From Arthrobacter sp. Soil764 (GTDB taxonomy: Bacteria > Actinomycetota > Actinomycetes > Actinomycetales > Micrococcaceae), in contig NZ_LMSI01000002.1 in assembly GCF_001428075.1 (NCBI RefSeq), positions 1 through 64,000 on the forward strand: a stretch of 64,000 nucleotides of DNA, read 5' to 3'. Numbering within the stretch: the stretch's first letter is position 1; each line of letters starts with the position of its first letter. Below the pieces are notes generated by a model. It searched no databases and was not told where the DNA came from. It saw only the letters and a list, made by a program, of their open reading frames with translations. The position numbers were made by a program, and so were the translations under genes. Positions 26,360 through 35,057 of this stretch are shown here, piece after piece.

Positions 26360-29002
26360 TCAGTCCAGGTACTGGCCCACCAGCGCCAGGTTCTGGATGA
26401 CTGCCAGCCCGAACTGGGCGGTGTCATTGGTGGAGACGGTGGGCGCTTCATCCACCGGCAGCAGCACGTGCGGCGGCTCGATCCTGCGGAGCGTGAAGGC
26501 GGATTCGTGGTTCAGGTGCTCGCCGCCCTCGGCAAAGCTCTGCCACGCCCGGGCTGCCAGGTCAGGGTCATTCAGCTTCGCCGCCGCGTAGGCCGTCAAC
26601 CGGCTGTGTGCCTGGGTGAGGTAGATGCCGTCGAGCGGCTGGCCCACGGCGTCCACCTGTTCCTCTTTGCTTGCCAGGAAGAGGCGGCAGTACTGCAGCC
26701 ACGCCCGCTCGAACTCCGGATCGTCCACCAGGTCCACCAGTTCGCTGCAGATCTCCACCAGGCCGAACACAGCGCTGAGGTGGGAAACCGAGATCATTTC
26801 CCGGCCCGTATCGAACCGGCCCTTGTCCAGGTGGTACAGCGCTTCCCCCGTGAGGAAGCCGTACTTGAGTGCGCCGATGTCCGCCATGGTGCCCAGCAGC
26901 CGGTCCCGGGACCGCGGGTTGCCGGTACGTTCCCAGTCCGTCAGCCACGTGGCGGCGAGCGAGCCCCAATCCGTCCCAAGGCCCACGCCGAGTGCTTCGC
27001 GGTTGGGGCGGTAGGTGGCCGCGTCGGGCCGGACCTTGCGGACCGGGTCAAGGCCCAGGAAGTTCTGGTCGCTGTCAACCAGCTCGGTAAGCAGGTCCCC
27101 GGTGCGCTCGTCCGCGGTCAGGTAATAGTAAAAGCGGCGGTAGGCGGGCGTGCTGATCCGCAACTGCTTGGCGCTGCAGCCCCAATGCTGGACATTGTGC
27201 CGGGAACCCAGGCCCTTCCAGGGGCCCAGGTGGTAGACGTCCACCTCGCCCGTGTGCCGGGTCATCGCCTCGGCGAGGCGGAAGATGTCCGCCCGGCCGG
27301 AGCGCAGGTAGGAATACCAGAGCCACAGATCCGGGGAGAGCTCCGAGTTGTCCCACGCGTAGCCGCCCACGTCATAACGCCACACGTGCCGATCAAAGTC
27401 GTAGGTGTGCATCACGTCGCCGTAGTTCCAGAAACCGTACCAGCGCCGCTGTTCCACCTGGCCGGCATAGAAATCGAACAGGAAGTCCAGCCGGTCCTCC
27501 AGCCGTGCCCGCGCCGGGGTGCTGCGGTCCACCGGATCCCAGTCGCCGAAGACGCCCGCCGCGTGCAGGTATTCCGGCGTGGCCTGCAGGAGGGCGGGGG
27601 TGGAGGCGGCCGCAGCGTCGGCGGCGAGGTTTTCGGTGGTGGGGGTCGCGTCGTAGGCGAACAGGGTCAGCTCATGCGTCCGGGCGATTCCGGTGGGGCT
27701 GCCGAAGCCCGGCTCATAGTCCTCATATGTGATCTCCAGGCCTTCGAGCTGCTCCTCGAACGTGTCCTGGCCCAGGCCGTCATGGTAAAAACGCAGGTCC
27801 ATCGGCTGCGCCTCGGGGGAGTAAAGCCAGGCGGTCAGCGATGCTTCGTCCGTGCCGGCGCCGCGGATGTCCAGCTGGCCCGGGTGGGACTGCCAGAAAT
27901 CCTTGATCCCCACACCCAGGCCGCCGCGGGTATCGCTCAGGGAGCAGAAGCCGCCGGCGCGGGTGCCCCCGGAGATCCCCACCCACCCGTGGCCGGCGGC
28001 GGTGCGCTTGCGCAGCTCGAATCCATCAGCGCTCAGCTGGCTGAGGGTGTAGTCGCCCCAGCTGGGGATCAGGTGCAGGCGGTTTGAGACTTCCGGATTC
28101 CAGCTGTCCGCCGGGGGAGTGGGGCGGCCGGCGATCTGGGCGTCCCGCACCTCCGCGCCGGGATCCCGCCGCAAGCCGGTAAGGCCGCGGACCGCTTCGG
28201 TAAGGAATCCTCCATCGGCGCCCGCGATCCGGATGTGCCGGTCATGCAGGTCAGCCTCAAGCGGCACGGTAAAGCGGACGCCCAGCCCGGCCAGGAAATC
28301 GCGGTCCGCGTCACCGTCCCAGATGAACGAATGCACCAACCGGACGCTGCGGGCGTTGGCGTGGAAGTAGAAGCGGACCACAAATGGCAGCCAGCCCCGC
28401 TTTCCACTCCCCGGCACGTCCGGGCGGTGGTGGCCTTCGATCCGCACCACGGCACGCACGGGGCCGCTTTGTTCCAGCACGACGGCGTTGACCCCGCCAG
28501 TGAAGGCAGCCCGGCCAACCGTCCCCGCGCCCTCGGACACGCTGTCCTGCAGCAGGCTGACCAGCCGGGCGTCGCGGGCCACTTCCCGCCCGTCCCGGGA
28601 AAGGCTGCTGAACAGGGTGGACCCGCTGCGCTTGATCACCATCTGCAGGACGCCGGTGTCCACGGTGAGAGCGTCGGCACTCTCGTTGATCGTGACGGAC
28701 GCACCGCGCGGGGACGGGCGGCCGGCGATGAAAGCCGTACCGCCGTCGGCCGTCACGTGGTAGCTGGCCGACGGCGTATCCGTGGCCGGGAGCGCGACGC
28801 CCGCCCACTTCAGGGAGCCGTCCGGCCATGTTGCCAATGGCCAGGCCTGGCTGGAAACCGGTGTGCCGCTGCTGTCGGCAACAGCCAGGGCCTCCGCGCC
28901 GGGCACGGTCCCGCGCGGGAACGGCATGCCCCACGTGGTCCCGCCGCTGATTTCCGCCGGTGCCTGTCCGTCGATCCACCTGATGAGGGTGCTGTCCGTC
29001 AT
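26360..29002 (-). CDS. PcRGLX/YetA-like protein, probable exo-rhamnogalacturonan lyase (PL26-like)
   Basis: 880 aa from ATG 29002. The N-terminal RIFT-barrel region has the family's WPDGSLKWAGVALPA motif near residue 65. A beta-rich middle domain is followed by a large C-terminal alpha/alpha-toroid-like region with aromatic signatures (WYGFWNYGDVMHTYDFDRHVWRYD, GLGSRHNVQHWG). This layout matches the PcRGLX/YetA family, whose fungal member is an exo-acting rhamnogalacturonan lyase. No signal peptide is visible, so it probably acts in the cytoplasm on imported RG-I oligosaccharides made by secreted PL11 enzymes. Two operator-like palindromes lie upstream. The family call is from recall of motifs. 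Confidence 0.75.
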   Translation of the reverse strand: MTDSTLIRWIDGQAPAEISGGTTWGMPFPRGTVPGAEALAVADSSGTPVSSQAWPLATWPDGSLKWAGVALPATDTPSASYHVTADGGTAFIAGRPSPRGASVTINESADALTVDTGVLQMVIKRSGSTLFSSLSRDGREVARDARLVSLLQDSVSEGAGTVGRAAFTGGVNAVVLEQSGPVRAVVRIEGHHRPDVPGSGKRGWLPFVVRFYFHANARSVRLVHSFIWDGDADRDFLAGLGVRFTVPLEADLHDRHIRIAGADGGFLTEAVRGLTGLRRDPGAEVRDAQIAGRPTPPADSWNPEVSNRLHLIPSWGDYTLSQLSADGFELRKRTAAGHGWVGISGGTRAGGFCSLSDTRGGLGVGIKDFWQSHPGQLDIRGAGTDEASLTAWLYSPEAQPMDLRFYHDGLGQDTFEEQLEGLEITYEDYEPGFGSPTGIARTHELTLFAYDATPTTENLAADAAAASTPALLQATPEYLHAAGVFGDWDPVDRSTPARARLEDRLDFLFDFYAGQVEQRRWYGFWNYGDVMHTYDFDRHVWRYDVGGYAWDNSELSPDLWLWYSYLRSGRADIFRLAEAMTRHTGEVDVYHLGPWKGLGSRHNVQHWGCSAKQLRISTPAYRRFYYYLTADERTGDLLTELVDSDQNFLGLDPVRKVRPDAATYRPNREALGVGLGTDWGSLAATWLTDWERTGNPRSRDRLLGTMADIGALKYGFLTGEALYHLDKGRFDTGREMISVSHLSAVFGLVEICSELVDLVDDPEFERAWLQYCRLFLASKEEQVDAVGQPLDGIYLTQAHSRLTAYAAAKLNDPDLAARAWQSFAEGGEHLNHESAFTLRRIEPPHVLLPVDEAPTVSTNDTAQFGLAVIQNLALVGQYLD

Positions 29003-29054
29003 GTCATCCAATTCCACTGGTGATTGCTGCGCAAAGAAGTCCCAACCGAAATGG

Positions 29055-29066
29055 GAAAGCGCTTTC
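29055..29066. promoter_or_regulatory. GAAAGCGCTTTC palindrome, LacI-type operator
   Basis: A perfect 12-base palindrome 52 bases upstream of the PL26-like start, with the central CG and flanks typical of LacI-family operators. Confidence 0.6.
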
Positions 29067-29075
29067 TCGATTTGA

Positions 29076-29088
29076 ACTACAACGTAGT
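29076..29088. promoter_or_regulatory. ACTACAACGTAGT, 5-3-5 palindrome
   Basis: A second perfect inverted repeat, nine bases beyond the LacI-like site. The spacing differs, so a different regulator (for example GntR type) may bind. Confidence 0.45.
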
Positions 29089-29140
29089 AGACCAGTGGCG
29101 CGGGTGCAAGGGGGTGGTGGCAGGCAGAAGCCGGAAGGGG

Positions 29141-29290
29141 TTACTTTTTGGCGTCCCCGTCGTCGTCCGGTCCCTCGGCCGGGTCCTGCGTGTGGACGCG
29201 GATATCGCCCGGGTCCGCGTCGGGATCGCCCTCGGCCGGTGATTCGGCATGGATCCGGTCGTCGTGGTCCCTTGAACGATTTTCAGTCAT
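29141..29290 (-). CDS. Small acidic hypothetical protein
   Basis: 49 aa from ATG 29290, with AGGAG six bases upstream, which supports it as a real gene. It is nearly all Asp, Glu, Pro, Gly, Arg and His, with no hydrophobic core, so probably disordered. No family known. It has the same style as the proteins at 14358 and 38239. Confidence 0.6.
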   Translation of the reverse strand: MTENRSRDHDDRIHAESPAEGDPDADPGDIRVHTQDPAEGPDDDGDAKK

Positions 29291-29467
29291 GACTGCTCCT
29301 CGTGGCGGTGTTCGCGGTCCCCTCATTGAGCGCCCCGGTCCCTGACCTGTCAAGGACTTCCAGGGCCGTAGGTCGCGGCCGGGCTTGCTGTGCCGGGCTG
29401 GTACGGCTGTGAGATTAAGCGCCGCCAAGCTCTCCCGCTAGTTTCCACGAAGATTCCATCAGGCGTA

Positions 29468-29502
29468 CGGATGCCCGCCGTCCCAGCAACGGCGGGCATC
29501 CG
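29468..29502. terminator. Perfect 14-bp hairpin terminator
   Basis: CGGATGCCCGCCGT pairs with ACGGCGGGCATCCG around CCCAGCA, 32 bases past the stop of the minus-strand HATPase gene. The 29291-29467 stretch shows no gene. Confidence 0.85.
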
Positions 29503-29534
29503 AGTCTATTGAGCCGGCCTGGTGGGCCGGAGGG

Positions 29535-30011
29535 TCAGTCAAGCGGCAGTGTCACCGTCACGCTGGTGCCTTGCCCTGGCGTGGAACTGATGTCCATCGC
29601 ACCGCCGGCTTCCTGCACGGCCACCGCCATGAGCCGCAAGCCGTACCCGTGGTGCCGCCCGCACGTGGCCAGATTGCTGTCAAAGCCTGTGCCGTCGTCG
29701 GCCACGATCAAGCGGATGCCGTGGTCCACGGCTGCCAGCTGGATGTTCAGTGTGGACGCGGACGAGAACTTGAACGCATTGCTGAGGACCTCGCGGGCGG
29801 ACTGGTACAGGAGGGACGCGCAGTCCGCCGGGATCTCGATGCCCCAGTGCGGAGTATCCCAGTGGACCGCGGTCCCGCGCTGCCGCAGGGGTGCGGTGAG
29901 CCGGTCGATGCATCCGGCGAGCCCCAACGTGTGGAAGTCCAGCGGCTGTTTGTCCGTCAGCACGCCTCCCACGGTTGTGACTTCGTTGTCCAACGCCGTT
30001 CTGCTTCCCAT
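29535..30011 (-). CDS. Stand-alone histidine-kinase-type ATPase (HATPase_c) protein
   Basis: 158 aa. It has the N box (LLYQSAREVLSNAFKFSSAS), D box (LIVADDGTGFD) and G box region (GYGLRLMAVAVQEAGG), ending TPGQGTSVTVTLPLD, as in the catalytic domain of NarL-partner histidine kinases. No membrane segment, sensor domain or phosphoacceptor His helix remains, so it is either a truncated kinase or an orphan ATPase module. No response regulator lies next to it. Confidence 0.75.
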   Translation of the reverse strand: MGSRTALDNEVTTVGGVLTDKQPLDFHTLGLAGCIDRLTAPLRQRGTAVHWDTPHWGIEIPADCASLLYQSAREVLSNAFKFSSASTLNIQLAAVDHGIRLIVADDGTGFDSNLATCGRHHGYGLRLMAVAVQEAGGAMDISSTPGQGTSVTVTLPLD

Positions 30012-30180
30012 GACGTCCTGCTCCCCACAAGCTGGTTGTGTCCTATGGCTTCAGCGTGGACCTGTAAGGTCTAGGGATCGCAAGGTTTGCCTCAAGATCG
30101 CATCAATTCTGCGCGCGGATGGTGACGGGGTGCACTGCCGGCCTTTGTTTCAGTTCCGCCGCACTGGGGACGGAAGACGT

Positions 30181-30933
30181 ATGCCTGCTTGGTTGATGTC
30201 ACTTGTTTGGGGCACCGGTGCCGGTGCGGCCCTGGTCCTGGGAGCTGCCGTGTCCTGGCGGTGGTCCATCCCGTCCAAAGTTGTTTCCACCATCATGGCC
30301 TTCGGCGCCGGCGTGCTGATCTCGGCGCTTGCCTTTGAGCTGGTGGACGAGGCCGTGAAGGGCGGCGGACTGTGGCCCACGGTGGCGGGCTTCCTGGCCG
30401 GGGCAGTGGTGTACGTGGGCGCCAATATGCTTCTGGCGCGGGCCGGCGCCAAGCACCGCAAGCGGTCCGGAGACCAGCAGCCGTCCGAGAAGGACGATCC
30501 CGGCAGCGGCACGGCGATAGCCGTAGGCGCCCTGCTGGACGGCGTTCCGGAATCAGTGGTTCTGGGTGTCGGCCTGTTGGCCGGGGGAGCGGTGAGTCCT
30601 GCCATGCTGGCGGCTGTCTTCATCTCCAACGTCCCCGAGGGCCTGTCCGGTACGGCCGGCATGAAGAAGGCCGGACGGAGCAGGGGCTATGTGTTCGGGC
30701 TCTGGGGCGGCATCGCGGTCCTCAGCGGTCTGGCGGCGCTGCTGGGATACGTGGCGCTGGAAAACGCACCGGAAGAACTGGTCGCGTTCATCACCTCCGT
30801 TGCGGCCGGCGGCATCCTGGCCATGCTGGCGGACACCATGATTCCCGAAGCCTTCGAAGAGCACCACAACCTCACCGGGCTGACCGCTTCCGTGGGGTTC
30901 CTGACCGCGTTTACGATTCACCATCTGGGGTAG
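30181..30933 (+). CDS. ZIP family metal permease
   Basis: 250 aa from ATG 30181, with GGAAGAC upstream; the frame upstream is not coding. It has about seven to eight membrane segments, a His/Lys-rich cytoplasmic loop (GAKHRKRSGDQQPSEKDD), and the family helix-4/5 motifs with conserved metal ligands (ALLDGVPESVVLGVG and FISNVPEGLSG). A C-terminal EAFEEHHNLTG could also bind metal. It probably imports zinc or another divalent cation. Monocistronic, ending at the strong hairpin at 30958. Confidence 0.85.
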   Translation: MPAWLMSLVWGTGAGAALVLGAAVSWRWSIPSKVVSTIMAFGAGVLISALAFELVDEAVKGGGLWPTVAGFLAGAVVYVGANMLLARAGAKHRKRSGDQQPSEKDDPGSGTAIAVGALLDGVPESVVLGVGLLAGGAVSPAMLAAVFISNVPEGLSGTAGMKKAGRSRGYVFGLWGGIAVLSGLAALLGYVALENAPEELVAFITSVAAGGILAMLADTMIPEAFEEHHNLTGLTASVGFLTAFTIHHLG

Positions 30934-30957
30934 GGAACCGGGCCTAAGTAAATGGCA

Positions 30958-30996
30958 CGACGGCGGGGTGCGGCGCAGTGCCGCACCCCGCCGTCG
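30958..30996. terminator. Perfect 17-bp hairpin, bidirectional terminator
   Basis: Seventeen-base arms (starting CGACGGCGGGG) pair around a five-base loop, between convergent genes ending at 30933 and 31032. Confidence 0.9.
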
Positions 30997-31031
30997 CGCT
31001 TTGCTGCAGGGCGTACGCCTGCCGGACGCCC

Positions 31032-31733
31032 TTACGCCCCGGCAAGGACGGGTGCCGTCAACCGGCCGTCCCGCATGGTGGCCACGGCGTCCGTCAGCGG
31101 CACGAACTCAGTATCATGCGTGACCATTACCGTTGCCACCCCGAACTCCGTGGTCACCTGGCGCAGCAGGGCAATGATCGAGGCGCTGCGCTCGTGGTCC
31201 AGCGCCGCGGTCGGCTCGTCCACCAGCAGCACCTTGGGACTGCCCATCAGTGCCCGGGCGATGTTCACCCGCTGCCGCTGCCCGCCGGAAAGCTGGTGCG
31301 GCAGCTTCCGGGCGCTCGCGGAGAGGCCCACCACCTCCAGAAGTTCTGCTGCCCTGGTCCGTGCCGCCTTGGCAGGCTTCCCACGCAGGTGTTCGCTGAT
31401 GATGAGTTGTTCGACGGCGGTGAGCGAGGGCAGCAGGTTGGGCTGCTGGAAGATGATGCCCACTTTGCCGCGGCGCAGGGCGGTGAGCTCCCTGTCCTTG
31501 AGGGCCGCGGTGTCGGTGCCATCGATGATGACCTGTCCGCGGGTGGGGCGGACCAGGGTGGCGGCCACGGCCAGGAGGCTGGACTTGCCGGAGCCTGAGG
31601 GGCCTACGAGTGCCACGAGCTGGCCCGCGCGGGCGGTCAGGCTGACCCGGTCCAGGGCCGTGGTGGTTCCGCTGCCGTCCGGATATTCGAGGGTGACGTT
31701 GACCAGGCTGAGGGGCGCGGGAATGGAGGACAT
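31032..31733 (-). CDS. MacB/LolD-type ABC transporter ATP-binding protein
   Basis: 233 aa. Walker A GPSGSGKSS near residue 44, Q-loop FQQPNLLPSLTAVEQL, signature LSGGQRQR, Walker B VLLVDEPTAALD, H-loop MVTHDTEF. The family usually powers mechanotransmission or lipoprotein/peptide export with an FtsX-type permease, and such a gene (31761-32864) lies 27 bases upstream in the same operon. Likely controlled by the divergent two-component system. Confidence 0.92.
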   Translation of the reverse strand: MSSIPAPLSLVNVTLEYPDGSGTTTALDRVSLTARAGQLVALVGPSGSGKSSLLAVAATLVRPTRGQVIIDGTDTAALKDRELTALRRGKVGIIFQQPNLLPSLTAVEQLIISEHLRGKPAKAARTRAAELLEVVGLSASARKLPHQLSGGQRQRVNIARALMGSPKVLLVDEPTAALDHERSASIIALLRQVTTEFGVATVMVTHDTEFVPLTDAVATMRDGRLTAPVLAGA

Positions 31734-31760
31734 AAGGGTGTTCCTTTCGGGAGGGAGGAG

Positions 31761-32864
31761 TTAGTTGCCGCCGAGCGCCAGGAGCGCATCGACCTTGGTC
31801 ACGCGGCGGACGGCCAGGGCGGCACCCGCCAGGCCCAGGGCAACAATCCCGACGACGGGAAGCACCGTGGTGCCCGCGTTCAGCAGGAAAGGGGCAGCCT
31901 GGGCGGCCAGGGAACCGGCGGCCACGCCCACGGCCCCACCCGCTCCAGCGCCCGCGACGAGGACGATCGCGGCCTGGGTCATGGCGTCGCGCAGGATGTA
32001 GGAACCCGGAGCGCCCATGGCTTTCAGCACGGCGATGTCCCGGGTGCGCTGGATGGTCCAGACGGTCAGGAAGGCCACGATCACCAGGGACGAGATCCCG
32101 TACAGGAAGGCCTGCATCAGGGTCAGTGAGCCGTTCTCGCTCTTGAAGGAACCCAGTGCCTGGAACGATCCCGTACGGGACTCGCTGACCGTATGCGCGG
32201 TTGTATTGGCCGCGGCCTCGTCCACCCTGGCCCCGTCCGCGTAGGTGACCGCGACGACGGTAGCCAGCTGGCCGCCGTCGGACACGTGCGCCGCTTTGGC
32301 CCAGGCGGGCAGCGCCGTCCACACCACGCTGGTATGGGCATACCACTGGTCCGGCACCACGGCGGCGACCGAAAGCTCCACGCCTCCAAAGGACACCCTG
32401 TCCCCCTGGCCCACGGACAGGGCCTCCGCAACGGTTGTGCCCAGCACGGCGGTGCCGGTGGATACCTCGATGGGCGCCAGCGAACTGCCCGGTGAAACAC
32501 CGAAAACTGCCACGTTGGCCGTTCCTGAACCACCGGCCGTCTGGGCCCGGGTCTGGGTGATGCCCACCGGCTCGGCGGACTCGACGCCGGGCTGGTTCCT
32601 CCACGTCTCCACCTGGGCGGCGGTCACGGAGCTTTCCGTGTAGGACGCCTTGGGTGCGGCTGGCCCCGGTGCCCCGAAAACGATGGTGTCCACCGGTTTG
32701 GTGCCGGCCGCACCCAACCTGCCTATGGCGGATGTCGACTGCTCGGCCAGTCCCGCGGTCAGGCCGGACAGCATGACCAGCAGGAGGGTGATCAGGGCTA
32801 CGACGCCGCCCATCATGGCGAACCGGCCTTTGGCGAAGCGGATATCGCGGATTGCCAGGAACAC
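31761..32864 (-). CDS. FtsX/MacB-type ABC transporter permease
   Basis: 367 aa from GTG 32864 (FLAIRDIRFAKGRF), with GAGAAGAAA upstream. One N-terminal membrane helix (about 18-40), a ~200-residue extracytoplasmic domain, and three C-terminal helices (SSLVIVAFLTVWTIQ, AIVLVAGAGAGGAVGVAAG, VVGIVALGLAGAALAV) give the MacB/FtsX topology. The motif RTRDIAVLKAMGA is the coupling region that contacts the ATPase. Cargo is unknown; antibiotic or envelope-stress roles are usual for similar systems next to NarL-type sensors. Confidence 0.9.
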   Translation of the reverse strand: MFLAIRDIRFAKGRFAMMGGVVALITLLLVMLSGLTAGLAEQSTSAIGRLGAAGTKPVDTIVFGAPGPAAPKASYTESSVTAAQVETWRNQPGVESAEPVGITQTRAQTAGGSGTANVAVFGVSPGSSLAPIEVSTGTAVLGTTVAEALSVGQGDRVSFGGVELSVAAVVPDQWYAHTSVVWTALPAWAKAAHVSDGGQLATVVAVTYADGARVDEAAANTTAHTVSESRTGSFQALGSFKSENGSLTLMQAFLYGISSLVIVAFLTVWTIQRTRDIAVLKAMGAPGSYILRDAMTQAAIVLVAGAGAGGAVGVAAGSLAAQAAPFLLNAGTTVLPVVGIVALGLAGAALAVRRVTKVDALLALGGN

Positions 32865-32944
32865 GTTGTTTCTTCTCTCAGCAGGGGTGGTTTTTTCTGT
32901 CCTTCCACTCTCCCGGGAACGGCATGGAGTGGCATCGCGGGGAC

Positions 32945-32999
32945 GGTTGATCCGCACGCGTGGAAGGGTGGAGCCGGGAGTCAACCTTTCGGTTGATCC
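32945..32999. promoter_or_regulatory. Repeated GGTTGATCC half-sites with TCAACC-TTTC-GGTTGA palindrome
   Basis: GGTTGATCC occurs at 32945-32953 and 32991-32999. The second copy is half of a perfect 6-4-6 palindrome at 32981-32996. The cluster lies between the ABC permease gene and the histidine kinase gene and is a good candidate binding site for the response regulator at 34343. Confidence 0.55.
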
Positions 33000-33030
33000 C
33001 CGGTGGATGGTCCAGGCATAAGCTGAGGGA

Positions 33031-34350
33031 ATGCCTGCCACGCCCCTGCCGCAAACCCCGGAAAAGGCCGTAGGCATCCCGGCGAAGGGGCCGTTGGCTG
33101 CACTGGAGAATGCCTCGTCGGCAGCAATCCTCCGGGTCCTGCGGGTAACCCTGCACACGGGGTTCGCCGTGCTGCTGGCTGTGGCACTGGTCCGGATGCT
33201 GATGGCCGGAGGATCGCTGCGCTGGTTGTGGGCGGGCACCGCCGTCGTCCTGGCTGCTGTGTACCTGGCCGGAACGGTCCTCGAAAAACGCCATGCCGAA
33301 GCCCGCAGCGGCTTCAACCCCCGCCGCTACGGGCTGCTGTGGCTGGGCCTGGTCACGGGACTGTGGGCGTTCCTGCTCGCAGGCAGCGCCGACTTCGCCT
33401 GGCTGGCCTTCCCCATCTTTTTCCTGCACCTTCACCTGCTGCCCCGGCGGGCCGCGCTGCCGGCGATCGCGCTGATGACCGTCGCGGTGGTCGCATCCCA
33501 GTGGGCTGCGAGCGGTGCTCCCGTGCCGCACGCCGCGGCCGTCGTAGGGCCCGTTCTGGGCGCGGTCTTCTCGGTGATCACCGGGCTTGCGTACGCCGCC
33601 CTGTACAGGGAAGCGGAGAACCAGCGGCGTGCGGCGGACGAACTGCGCCGCACCCGGGAGGAACTGGCCAGGTCCCAGCATGAGGCCGGGGTGCTGGCGG
33701 AGCGGGAGCGGCTGGCCCGGGAAATCCACGACACCCTGGCGCAGGGGCTGTCCAGCATCGTTCTCCTGGGGCGGGCGGCGGAGAAGTCGCTCACGGACGG
33801 TGATACTGCCACGGCTTCCGAGCGGTTGGCGCTGGTGCAGCAGACCGCCGCGGACAACCTTGCGGAGGCGCGCAGCTTTGTCCGCGGCCTGTCCTCGCCG
33901 CAGCTGGAGGGGACCACCCTGGTGGAGGCCCTGCGCCGGCTGTGCGGGACCACGGAGACCGGCGCCGCGGCTGCGGGAGTTGCGCTGCGGTGCCGGCTCG
34001 AGGTGGACGGCGAGCCGCAGGAGCTGCCCCAAGCGGTCCGCGTCACCCTGCTGCGGGCGGCCCAGGCCAGCCTCGCGAACGTCCGTGAACACGCCCGGGC
34101 CGCCAACGCCGTCGTCACCCTTGCCTTCCTGGGCAGCGAGGTGACCATGGACATTTACGACGACGGTGTGGGCTTTGATCCCGCCGCCGCGGCAGGTGCC
34201 GGGGACGCAGCGGACGGCAGCGGGTTCGGGCTGCGCTCGCTGCGGGAGCGCGTCAATGCGCTCAACGGCTCGCTGGCAGTTGAATCCGCGCCGGGAGAGG
34301 GCGCTGTGGTGGCCATCCGGTTGCCGCTGGACGGTGGACCGCATGGGTGA
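33031..34350 (+). CDS. NarL-type sensor histidine kinase
   Basis: 439 aa. Five to six N-terminal membrane helices (about 38-190) form the sensor, without a large external domain. The HisKA_3 phosphoacceptor ERERLAREIHDTLAQGLSSIV lies near residue 232, and a HATPase domain (ASLANVREHARAANA, DIYDDGVGFD, GFGLRSLRERV) completes it. Its last eight bases overlap the response regulator gene. With the divergent MacB/FtsX pair, the layout resembles actinobacterial membrane-stress systems of the Mac/Mad type. Confidence 0.93.
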   Translation: MPATPLPQTPEKAVGIPAKGPLAALENASSAAILRVLRVTLHTGFAVLLAVALVRMLMAGGSLRWLWAGTAVVLAAVYLAGTVLEKRHAEARSGFNPRRYGLLWLGLVTGLWAFLLAGSADFAWLAFPIFFLHLHLLPRRAALPAIALMTVAVVASQWAASGAPVPHAAAVVGPVLGAVFSVITGLAYAALYREAENQRRAADELRRTREELARSQHEAGVLAERERLAREIHDTLAQGLSSIVLLGRAAEKSLTDGDTATASERLALVQQTAADNLAEARSFVRGLSSPQLEGTTLVEALRRLCGTTETGAAAAGVALRCRLEVDGEPQELPQAVRVTLLRAAQASLANVREHARAANAVVTLAFLGSEVTMDIYDDGVGFDPAAAAGAGDAADGSGFGLRSLRERVNALNGSLAVESAPGEGAVVAIRLPLDGGPHG

Positions 34351-35002
34351 AGTCCGCGTCCTGCTGGTGGACGACCATCCCGTGGTCCGTGCCGGACTGC
34401 GGGCCATGCTCACCGGATTCGAGGGCATCTCCATAGCCGCCGAGGCCGCCGACGGCGCGGCTGCGCTGAAGGAACTGGCACGGCTGCGGACACTTGGCGA
34501 GGCGCCGGATGTGGTCCTCATGGACCTGCAGCTGGGGGACGGGATGGACGGGGTCACGGCCACCGCACAGATCCGGAAGCTCGCCGCGCCGCCGCCGGTG
34601 CTCATCCTGACCACGTACGACACCGACGCGGACATCCTGGCCGCGGTGGAGGCCGGGGCCAGCGGCTACATGCTCAAGGACGCGCCGCCGGATCAGCTGC
34701 GGCAGGCCGTCCTGCAGGCCGCGGCGGGTGGCACCGCCTTGGCGCCTCGGGCCGCTGCCCTGCTGATGGAGCGGATCAGCAACCCCGGCACCTCCCTCAC
34801 CCCGCGCGAGGTGCAGCTGCTGGAACTGCTGGCCACCGGCCTGTCCAACCGCGCCATCGCCAGGCAGGTCTTCATCTCGGAGGCCACGGTGAAGACCCAC
34901 CTGGTGCACATTTACGGCAAGCTTGGCGTGGACAACCGCACGGCCGCCATCGCCGCGGCCACGCAGCGGCGGATCATCCGGGCGCCGGGTTCCAAGGGCT
35001 GA
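34343..35002 (+). CDS. NarL/FixJ-family response regulator
   Basis: 219 aa from ATG 34343, overlapping the kinase stop. The receiver domain has LLVDDHPVVRAG with the acidic pocket, phospho-Asp in DVVLMDLQLGDG (about residue 58), and KDAPPDQL. The LuxR-type helix-turn-helix is SLTPREVQLLELLATGLSNRAIARQVF near residue 155. The probable target is the ABC pair at 31032-32864 through the motif at 32981. Confidence 0.94.
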   Translation: MGEVRVLLVDDHPVVRAGLRAMLTGFEGISIAAEAADGAAALKELARLRTLGEAPDVVLMDLQLGDGMDGVTATAQIRKLAAPPPVLILTTYDTDADILAAVEAGASGYMLKDAPPDQLRQAVLQAAAGGTALAPRAAALLMERISNPGTSLTPREVQLLELLATGLSNRAIARQVFISEATVKTHLVHIYGKLGVDNRTAAIAAATQRRIIRAPGSKG

Positions 35003-35057
35003 CTGTGCAGTAGGTTTATTCCACTGCCCTCAGCTCGCATTGTTCAAAGGAGAATGA

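Noticed and set aside
26324..28087. 587-codon plus-strand frame
   Set aside because: Antisense of the PL26-like gene, with no recognisable domain.
29509..30180. Long plus-strand open frame continuous with the ZIP gene
   Set aside because: It is opposite the HATPase gene and lacks family similarity; the ribosome-binding site and family start place the ZIP start at 30181.
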